Assembly (NCBI GenBank): GCA_905236895.1
Contig: CAJOQI010000029.1
Span: 1-14,593, forward strand
Direction of reading: 5' to 3'
Source: an uncultured Peptostreptococcaceae bacterium
Lineage (GTDB): Bacteria; Bacillota; Clostridia; Peptostreptococcales; Anaerovoracaceae
DNA length: 14,593 nucleotides
How positions within the stretch are numbered: the first letter of the stretch is position 1; the number at the start of each line of letters is the position of its first letter. A program made the translations under genes and the position numbers. Under the pieces are notes generated by a model. It saw only the letters and a list, made by a program, of their open reading frames with translations. It was not told the origin of the DNA and searched no databases. Of this stretch, positions 6,080 to 12,285 are shown in pieces.

Positions 6080-8215
6080 ATGGCAAGATTTACTGATTAC
6101 AGAACTTTCAAAACCGCTGTAGGCGGAAGACTGCTTGAACTGCAGCTTGGAAACGTTGCGGAGCAGGCAAACGGACAGTGCATGGTTAGATACGGTGAAT
6201 CCGTAGTTAATGTAACTGCCTGTGCATCAAAGGAACCCAGAGCAGACATTGATTTTCTGCCACTTTCCTGCGAATACGAAGAGAAGATGTATGCCTTCGG
6301 AAAGATTCCGGGAGGATTCATCAAGAGAGAAGGACGTCCCAGTGAAAAGGCAACCTTAAGCTCCAGACTTATGGATAGACCTCTTCGTCCTTTGTTCCCC
6401 AAGACATACCATAACGATATCGTAGTTGTTGCAACAGTACTTTCCGTTGATCTGGACTGCGAAACAGATATTATGGCTATGATCGGATCATCCGTAGCTT
6501 TGGCTACATCCGATATTCCTTGGGACGGTCCAACAGGATCCGTTAGAGTAGGTAGGGTTGACGGACGCTTTGTTATTAACCCCACATTGGAGGAGAGAGA
6601 AAAGTCCGATATCAATTTAACTGTAGCCGGAACAAAGGAAGCCATAATGATGGTAGAGGCCGGTGCAAAGGAAGTTCCTGAAGAGGAAATGCTGGATGCT
6701 ATTCTCTTTGGTCACGAAGAGATTAAGAAAATCGTAGCCTTCATCGAAGAAGTAGTTGCCGAAGTTGGTAAGGAAAAACAGGAAATTCCTGAAGTAGTAC
6801 TTCCCGAAGGTCTTGAAGAAGCTGTTAAGGCTTACGGTGGGCAGAAGATGATAGACGCCATCCATACCGTTGAAAAGCAGGAAAGACTTGCCAATATGGA
6901 TGCAGTTGAAAAGGATGTTAAGGAACACTTTGCGGAAGAGTATCCGGATAATATCGCTGATATCTCAGGTATTATGTATGCTATAAAGAAGGAAAACGTT
7001 CGCAAGATGATTCTTGACGAGGGAATCCGCCCCGACAACCGTAAGACTGACGAAATCAGACCAATCTGGTGCGAGACCGGCGTTCTCCCCAGAGTTCACG
7101 GAACAGGTCTTTTCAAGAGAGGACAGACTCAGGCTCTTAGCTGCTGCACTCTGGCTCCCTTAAGCGAAGCCCAGACCATCGACGGAATTACCGAGCAGAC
7201 AGAGAAGAGATATATGCATCACTATAACTTCCCCGGATATTGCACCGGAGAAGCAAAGGCTCCAAGAAGCGCAAGCCGTAGAGAAATCGGACACGGCGCC
7301 CTTGCTGAAAGAGCGCTGCTTCCAGTACTTCCCAGCGAAGAGGAATTCCCTTATGCAATCAGAGTGGTCTCCGAGATAATGAGTTCCAATGGTTCCAGCT
7401 CAATGGCTTCAACCTGCGGATCCTGCCTGGCCCTTATGGACGCAGGCGTTCCAATTAAGAGACCTGTTGCAGGTATCGCTATGGGACTTATCGAGAGAGT
7501 AAACGAAGACGGCACCAGCGATATGGTAATCCTTTCCGACATTCAGGGAATGGAAGACTTCCTCGGAGATATGGACTTCAAGGTTACCGGTACCGAAGTA
7601 GGTGTAACAGCTCTTCAAATGGACATCAAAGTTCACGGCCTCTCAAGAGAGATTCTCCACCAGGCCCTGACACAGGCCAAGGAAGGTCGTATGCACATCA
7701 TGGGAATCATGCTTGAAGAACTGGCTGAGCCAAGAACCGAGCTCTCCAAATATGCTCCAAGAAGCGAAAGCATGATGATCGATCCTGACAAGATCAGAAT
7801 AGTCATCGGTAAAGGCGGCGAAACAATTAACAGAATCATCGCTGAAACCGGCGCTAAGATCGACATTAACGACGACGGTCTTGTAACCATCTATTGCTCC
7901 GAAGCCAGCGGAGTGGAAGCTGCAAGAAACGAAATCGCTATGCTGGTTAAGGTCCCTGAAGTTGGTGAAGTATATGAAGGTACAGTTACCAGAATTCTCA
8001 CCAATGCAAAAGGTCAGTCCGTAGGAGCTTTCATCGAACTCATCCCCGGAAAGGGTAAGGACTGGGAGGGACTTCTCCACATCTCCAAGATGGCCAAGCA
8101 CAGAGTTGAGAAGGTTGAGGATATCATGAACGTTGGCGACAAGGTTTCCGTAAAGATTAACGAAATCGACAGCCAGAACAGAATCAACCTGGTAAGAACG
8201 GAGCTTCCGGAATAA
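6080..8215 (+). CDS. pnp: polyribonucleotide nucleotidyltransferase (PNPase)
   Basis: Phosphorolytic 3'-to-5' exoribonuclease of 711 residues, normally a trimer and part of RNA degradation complexes. The order is first RNase PH domain (about 9-145, with GGFIKREGRPSEK and SRLMDRPLRPLFP), all-helical domain (about 235-315), second RNase PH domain (about 320-530, with SNGSSSMASTCGS), KH domain (about 565-625, with IVIGKGGETINRI) and S1 domain (about 627-707). The catalytic acidic cluster is EDFLGDMD, with D493 and D499. The ATG at 6080 begins the usual MARF-type N-terminus. The ribosome site GAAGGAG (6061-6067) is 12 bases away, rather far; a TTG at 6068 would abut that site and add only four residues. 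It is probably cotranscribed with rpsO. Confidence 0.97.
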   Translation: MARFTDYRTFKTAVGGRLLELQLGNVAEQANGQCMVRYGESVVNVTACASKEPRADIDFLPLSCEYEEKMYAFGKIPGGFIKREGRPSEKATLSSRLMDRPLRPLFPKTYHNDIVVVATVLSVDLDCETDIMAMIGSSVALATSDIPWDGPTGSVRVGRVDGRFVINPTLEEREKSDINLTVAGTKEAIMMVEAGAKEVPEEEMLDAILFGHEEIKKIVAFIEEVVAEVGKEKQEIPEVVLPEGLEEAVKAYGGQKMIDAIHTVEKQERLANMDAVEKDVKEHFAEEYPDNIADISGIMYAIKKENVRKMILDEGIRPDNRKTDEIRPIWCETGVLPRVHGTGLFKRGQTQALSCCTLAPLSEAQTIDGITEQTEKRYMHHYNFPGYCTGEAKAPRSASRREIGHGALAERALLPVLPSEEEFPYAIRVVSEIMSSNGSSSMASTCGSCLALMDAGVPIKRPVAGIAMGLIERVNEDGTSDMVILSDIQGMEDFLGDMDFKVTGTEVGVTALQMDIKVHGLSREILHQALTQAKEGRMHIMGIMLEELAEPRTELSKYAPRSESMMIDPDKIRIVIGKGGETINRIIAETGAKIDINDDGLVTIYCSEASGVEAARNEIAMLVKVPEVGEVYEGTVTRILTNAKGQSVGAFIELIPGKGKDWEGLLHISKMAKHRVEKVEDIMNVGDKVSVKINEIDSQNRINLVRTELPE

Positions 8216-8230
8216 GAAATAAGTTAAGGG

Positions 8231-8263
8231 CGTAGCCAAAAATGGCTACGTCTTTTTTCTTTT
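8231..8263 (+). terminator. intrinsic terminator after pnp
   Basis: CGTAGCCA (8231-8238) and TGGCTACG (8243-8250) form a perfect 8-bp stem with an AAAA loop, followed by TCTTTTTTCTTTT. This is a textbook intrinsic terminator 15 bases after the pnp stop. Confidence 0.92.
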
Positions 8264-8351
8264 AAGCCTGTTTTTTCGAAGGCCAGCTTTAAAAATAGGT
8301 GCTGAGGGTGCGGCACTCCTAATAGGAGGAGAATAACAATTGGGAAATCCG

Positions 8352-8380
8352 TTGATTTAATCTACCTTATGTGTTAAACT
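8352..8380 (+). promoter_or_regulatory. candidate promoter of the ileS T-box transcript
   Basis: TTGATT (8352-8357) lies 17 bases before TAAACT (8375-8380), with an extended -10 TG at 8372-8373. Transcription would start near 8387, just before the T-box leader. TACAAT (8388-8393) is an alternative -10, but it lacks a good -35. Confidence 0.4.
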
Positions 8381-8400
8381 TGCAAGGTACAATTTTATAT

Positions 8401-8663
8401 GAACTGTGACGAAGACAAAGTAGCGGCAGAGTAAGATCCTTACAGAGAGTCAATCCGTGGAGGGCAGAACAGAAAGTTTCTCCAGGCTGAGAGATTGATG
8501 GTGATACTGCGACAGGCGAATATCACTTCCGAGTTCAACATTCCAAAGAGAGGCACAGTGCGCGATGCGACGGAGAAAGCAAAGCAAGCTGTATGCAACT
8601 GGGGTGGTACCGCGGTCAGAGTCGATCGTCCCCAAACAATTGGATGGGGGCGTTTTATTTTTT
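8401..8663 (+). ncRNA. T-box leader (tRNA-Ile sensing) of ileS
   Basis: T-box riboswitch. Stem I contains the AGTA (8419-8422) and AGAGAG (8444-8449) conserved elements. The specifier loop reads GAATATCAC, with the isoleucine codon ATC at 8522-8524 followed by the usual A. The T-box sequence (8597-8615, AACTGGGGTGG then TACCGCGG) contains TGGT at 8605-8608, whose variable base U suits the A73 discriminator of tRNA-Ile. The terminator CGTCCCC (8627-8633) with GGGGGCG (8646-8652) and TTTTATTTTTT follows. Uncharged tRNA-Ile should stabilise the antiterminator and switch on ileS. The 5' boundary is approximate. Confidence 0.95.
8627..8663 (+). terminator. regulated terminator of the ileS T-box
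   Basis: CGTCCCC (8627-8633) and GGGGGCG (8646-8652) pair over 7 bp, with a nested CCAA/TTGG in the loop, followed by TTTTATTTTTT (8653-8663). Confidence 0.9.
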
Positions 8664-8673
8664 GGAAGTGACG

Positions 8674-8708
8674 CTCCTAAATGAGGAGTGGAAGCGGATG
8701 ATGCTTCC
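8674..8708 (+). other. two short hairpins between the T-box terminator and the ileS ribosome site
   Basis: CTCCT (8674-8678) pairs with AGGAG (8684-8688), and GGAAGC (8690-8695) with GCTTCC (8703-8708). The ileS ribosome site AAAGGAG (8710-8716) starts two bases after the second hairpin and 8 bases before the ATG. They may keep the ribosome site open or protect the processed message; the role is unknown. Confidence 0.4.
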
Positions 8709-8724
8709 GAAAGGAGACTAAACA

Positions 8725-11700
8725 ATGTTTGAGAAACTATCTGAAAGACCTGTTGCAGAGGTCCAGAATGAGCAGGTGGAAAAGTGGAAGGAAGAAGACC
8801 TTCTGAAGAAATGCGTGGAAACCAGAGAAGGTTATCCAAGCTATGTTTTCTATGAGGGACCTCCCACAGCCAACGGAATGCCGGGAATTCACCACGTAAT
8901 GGCCAGAACTCTCAAGGATTCCGTATGCCGCTACTGGACCATGAAAGGCTATCAGGTTAACAGAAAAGCCGGATGGGACACCCATGGACTTCCTGTTGAA
9001 ATCGAAGTTGAAAAGCAGCTTGGAATGAACGGAAAGCAGGATATCGAGAAATACGGCATCAAAGAATTTAATCAGAAATGCCGTGAGTCCGTATTCACTT
9101 ATACCGACAAGTGGAGAGAGATGTCCGAAAGAATGGGTTATCTGGTAGATCTGGACAATCCCTATATCACCCTGGATAACGACTATATTGAATCCGGTTG
9201 GTGGATTTTGAAGAAATTTTTTGATTCTGATCTTATCTACGAGGGACATAAGATTCTTCCATATTGCCCACGTTGCGGAACAGGTCTTGCTTCCCACGAG
9301 GTTGCTCAAGGATATAAAGAGGTTAAGGTAATAACCCTGACCGTTAAGTTTAAGAAAAAGGGAACGGATAACGAATACTTCCTGGCTTGGACCACAACCG
9401 CCTGGACTCTCGCATCCAATACTGCCCTTACGGTAGGCCCGGATGTGGATTACGTAAAGGTTAAGATGCTTAGAGGCACAGACGAGGGCAATTACTTCTA
9501 TCTTGCTAAGGGCCTTACGGACAAGGTTCTGGGTGAGGGCAATTACGAAATCGTTGAAGAGATGAAGGGTAAGGACCTGGAGTATATGGAATATGAACCC
9601 ATTATGCCCTTCCTTCGTGAATCCCTAGGTAATGATGTAAAAGCCTTCTTCGTAACCTGCATGGACTATGTTTCAACTGAGGACGGTACAGGTATCGTTC
9701 ATACTGCTCCCGCCTTTGGTGAGGACGACTATAACTGCGGAGTTAAATACGGACTTCCCGTATTCCAGCCTGTTGATGAAACCGGTAAATACACAACCAC
9801 TCCTTGGGAAGGCCGCTTCATTATGGAAGATGGCCTGGATGTAGATATTATCAAATGGCTGGACGATAAGGTTTATGCCAAGCAGAAGATAGAGCATAAT
9901 TATCCTCACTGCTGGCGCTGCGGAACACCGCTGGTTTACTATGCTCGCAAGAGCTGGTATATCAAGATGAGCGCCCTTAAGGATCAGCTGGTTGAGAATA
10001 ACAATACTGTTAATTGGTATCCCGACTTTGTTGGTGAGAAGCGTTTCGGCAACTGGCTTGAAGAGGTTAAGGACTGGGCCATCTCCCGTTCCAGATACTG
10101 GGGAACCCCAATTCCGATCTGGCGCTGTGACTGCGGTCATATGGACTGTATCGGAAGCAGGGAGGAACTGGTTGAAAAGGCTGTGGAAGATATCGATGCT
10201 TCCATCGAACTCCATAGACCGTACGTGGATGAAGTTCATCTCACCTGCCCTAAATGCGGAAAGCCAATGACCAGAATAACCGAGGTAATGGACTGCTGGT
10301 TTGACTCCGGCGCAATGCCCTTTGCTCAGTGGCACTACCCGTTCGAAAACAAAGAGGGTGTAGACGAGGGAGGTCTCTTCCCCGCAGACTTTATCTGCGA
10401 AGGTATCGACCAGACCAGAGGATGGTTCTATTCTCTCATGGCTATCTCCACCTTCATCAAAGGAAGAGCGCCTTACAGAAACGTTTTGGTTAACGACCTG
10501 ATTCTGGATAAAGAAGGAAAGAAGATGAGTAAGTCCAGGGGCAATACGGTTAACCCCTTTGAGCTCTTTGATAAATACGGAGCTGACGCCACCAGATGGT
10601 ATCTCCTTTCCGTATCTCCCGCATGGACCCCAACAAAATTCGACGAAGAGGGACTTAAGGACGTTGTGAGCAAATTCTTCGGAACCCTGAGGAATGTATA
10701 TAACTTCTTCGTTCTCTACTCCAACCAGGACGAGGTGGATGTAAAGTCTCTGGAATCTGCTTATGAAAATAGACCGGAACTGGATAGATGGATTCTTTCC
10801 AAATACAATAAGCTGATTGCCGAGGTTAGGGAGAATATGGATGCCTACGATCATATGAAGACCGTTAGGGCCATCACCGACTTCGTAAGCGAGGATCTTT
10901 CAAACTGGTATATCAGACGTGCCCGTCGTCGTTTCTACGGAACTGAGATGACAGAGGATAAGAAGGCTGTTTACGCCACAACCTATGAGGTGCTGGTTGG
11001 CGTATCCAAGCTGATTGCCCCAATCGCTCCATTCCTTTCCGACGAGATGTATAAGAAACTGACGGGAGAGGATTCCGTTCACACAGCCTTCCTGCCTGAA
11101 TGCAATACTGATCTTATTGAGGAAGCGGTTGAAGAGAGAATGGATCTGGTTAGAACCATGGTAACCCTGGGAAGAGGAACCAGAGAGTCTGAAAGAATCA
11201 AAGTTCGTCAGCCCCTTTCTGAAATCCTGGTGGACGGAAAATATAAGGATACAATAGAAGACCTTACTGACCTCATCAAGGAAGAACTGAATGTAAAGAA
11301 TGTGGTCTTTGCTGACGATCTGGACACGTATATGGACTTCTCCCTCAAGCCAAACTTCAAGGTTGCGGGCCCGGTGCTTGGAGGAAACATCAAAGCCTTC
11401 GGCCAGGCTCTGGCTGAGGCGGATCCCAAGGCCTTTATCGCAGCCCTGGACTCCGAAGAGGGAGCCAGCCTAAATCTTAACGGCGAGGATGTAAAGATTG
11501 AAAAGGACTTTGTCGATGTAAGAATCTCCGCCAAGGAAGGCTTCGCCGTAGCCATGGAGGGAAGCGTATTCACAATTCTGGATACAACCCTTACTCCGGA
11601 GCTTATAGACGAAGGCCTTGCAAGAGAGCTTATATCCAAGGTTCAGCAGCTTCGTAAGCAGGCGGATTTTGAGATGATGGACAGAATCGAAATCACAGTA

Positions 11701-11850
11701 AGCGCTGACGAAGAGGTAAAGGAAGCCATTAAGAAGCATGAGGAATACATCAAGGACGAGACACTGGCCGATGCAATTTTGGATGGCAGCGATCTTGAGG
11801 AATACGATCTTAACGGACACAAGACGGGAATCAAGGTAAAAAGAGTTTAA
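8725..11850 (+). CDS. ileS: isoleucyl-tRNA synthetase, type 2 (eukaryote-like) with GIHH signature
   Basis: Class I aminoacyl-tRNA synthetase of 1041 residues, charging tRNA-Ile in the cytoplasm. The length and the PPTANGMPGIHH start mark the type 2 branch; type 1 enzymes are about 930 residues and carry PPYANGxxHIGH. The HxGH signature is replaced by GIHH (54-57), while KMSKS (600-604) is intact. The CP1 editing domain contains WTTTAWTLASN (222-232) and GTGIVHTAPAFGEDD. The cysteine pairs C181/C184 and C396/C399, with further CxCG and CPKCG pairs near 470-510, suggest zinc sites. GWDTHGLPVEIEVEKQLG and the DATRWYLLSVSPAW helix are typical. An anticodon-binding domain and a long C-terminal extension end at KTGIKVKRV. 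AAAGGAG lies 8 bases before the ATG. The gene is alone under T-box control. Confidence 0.97.
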   Translation: MFEKLSERPVAEVQNEQVEKWKEEDLLKKCVETREGYPSYVFYEGPPTANGMPGIHHVMARTLKDSVCRYWTMKGYQVNRKAGWDTHGLPVEIEVEKQLGMNGKQDIEKYGIKEFNQKCRESVFTYTDKWREMSERMGYLVDLDNPYITLDNDYIESGWWILKKFFDSDLIYEGHKILPYCPRCGTGLASHEVAQGYKEVKVITLTVKFKKKGTDNEYFLAWTTTAWTLASNTALTVGPDVDYVKVKMLRGTDEGNYFYLAKGLTDKVLGEGNYEIVEEMKGKDLEYMEYEPIMPFLRESLGNDVKAFFVTCMDYVSTEDGTGIVHTAPAFGEDDYNCGVKYGLPVFQPVDETGKYTTTPWEGRFIMEDGLDVDIIKWLDDKVYAKQKIEHNYPHCWRCGTPLVYYARKSWYIKMSALKDQLVENNNTVNWYPDFVGEKRFGNWLEEVKDWAISRSRYWGTPIPIWRCDCGHMDCIGSREELVEKAVEDIDASIELHRPYVDEVHLTCPKCGKPMTRITEVMDCWFDSGAMPFAQWHYPFENKEGVDEGGLFPADFICEGIDQTRGWFYSLMAISTFIKGRAPYRNVLVNDLILDKEGKKMSKSRGNTVNPFELFDKYGADATRWYLLSVSPAWTPTKFDEEGLKDVVSKFFGTLRNVYNFFVLYSNQDEVDVKSLESAYENRPELDRWILSKYNKLIAEVRENMDAYDHMKTVRAITDFVSEDLSNWYIRRARRRFYGTEMTEDKKAVYATTYEVLVGVSKLIAPIAPFLSDEMYKKLTGEDSVHTAFLPECNTDLIEEAVEERMDLVRTMVTLGRGTRESERIKVRQPLSEILVDGKYKDTIEDLTDLIKEELNVKNVVFADDLDTYMDFSLKPNFKVAGPVLGGNIKAFGQALAEADPKAFIAALDSEEGASLNLNGEDVKIEKDFVDVRISAKEGFAVAMEGSVFTILDTTLTPELIDEGLARELISKVQQLRKQADFEMMDRIEITVSADEEVKEAIKKHEEYIKDETLADAILDGSDLEEYDLNGHKTGIKVKRV

Positions 11851-11867
11851 TTAATTACAAGAAAAGA

Positions 11868-11933
11868 GACGGCATTTAAGCCCAATGTCATTAAGATAAG
11901 GACTGATTTAACCGTCGGTCCTTTCTTAATGCC
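11868..11933 (+). terminator. multi-pairing inverted repeat after ileS, possible weak terminator
   Basis: CATTAAG-AT-AAGGAC (11889-11903) can pair with GTCCTT-T-CTTAATG (11918-11931), giving 7 plus 6 bp. An alternative outer pairing is GGCATTtAAG (11871-11880) with CTTAATGCC (11925-11933), and GACGG (11868-11872) can also pair with CCGTC (11912-11916). No U-tract follows, so this is not a canonical terminator. It is the only structure I see that could end the ileS transcript. Confidence 0.35.
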
Positions 11934-11965
11934 TGAACTGGCGAAAATCCATTAAGTTAAGGATT
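11889..11965 (+). repeat. CATTAAG-type 15-16 bp repeat, two direct and one inverted copy
   Basis: CATTAAGATAAGGACT (11889-11904) recurs as CATTAAGTTAAGGATT (11950-11965) with 14 of 16 identities. The inverted copy GGTCCTTTCTTAATG (11917-11931) lies between them. IS21-family ends often carry several repeats of a transposase-binding sequence, and an IstB remnant lies just downstream, but the link is inference. Confidence 0.45.
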
Positions 11966-11990
11966 AAGACAAAAGAAGAAGTTACAAGTT

Positions 11991-12125
11991 ATGCAACTCT
12001 ATACAGGTGCTATCGTAGATAGATTACTGCATCATGCCAGTGTTGTTACCATTAGAGGAAAATCGTATAGGCTGCAAAGCTTTTATAGGAATGAGGATGA
12101 AGAACTGATCTCAAACTGTACATAA
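11991..12125 (+). pseudogene. C-terminal remnant of an IS21-family IstB helper ATPase
   Basis: An open frame of 44 codons contains AIVDRLLHHASVV and RGKSYRLQSF, which resembles the C-terminal end of IstB proteins (the xALLDRLxHHxxxxxxxGxSYRL pattern). IstB is the roughly 250-residue AAA+ helper of the IS21 transposase; here the whole ATPase body, with its Walker motifs, and the istA gene are absent. The ATG at 11991 has no convincing ribosome site, and an in-frame stop at 11958-11960 closes the frame upstream. It is therefore a scar of a deleted insertion sequence rather than a gene. The family assignment rests on a short but characteristic motif. Confidence 0.7.
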
Positions 12126-12154
12126 TTATTTGATAAAAAGTGAGCATTTTTTAT

Positions 12155-12165
12155 TGTAATTTACA
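12155..12165 (+). promoter_or_regulatory. 11-bp palindrome upstream of the surface protein promoter
   Basis: TGTAATTTACA is a perfect palindrome around a central base, placed 4 bases before the candidate -35. Its position fits an operator or activator site, but I cannot assign a regulator, and a palindrome this short in AT-rich DNA can arise by chance. Confidence 0.25.
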
Positions 12166-12169
12166 GGGC

Positions 12170-12198
12170 TTGTTTAGATGTCGTGGTGGGAGTATAAT
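12170..12198 (+). promoter_or_regulatory. candidate promoter of the surface protein gene
   Basis: TTGTTT (12170-12175) lies 17 bases before a perfect TATAAT (12193-12198). A second TATAAT at 12204-12209 has no suitable -35. Transcription would start near 12205, giving a leader of about 80 bases. Confidence 0.5.
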
Positions 12199-12285
12199 GA
12201 CAGTATAATTCGTTAGGTAAGTGCGCCCTACACCCTAGATATTGGGTTTATTACCGTTTTTGGTTTTATGGATGGAGTAATGATT

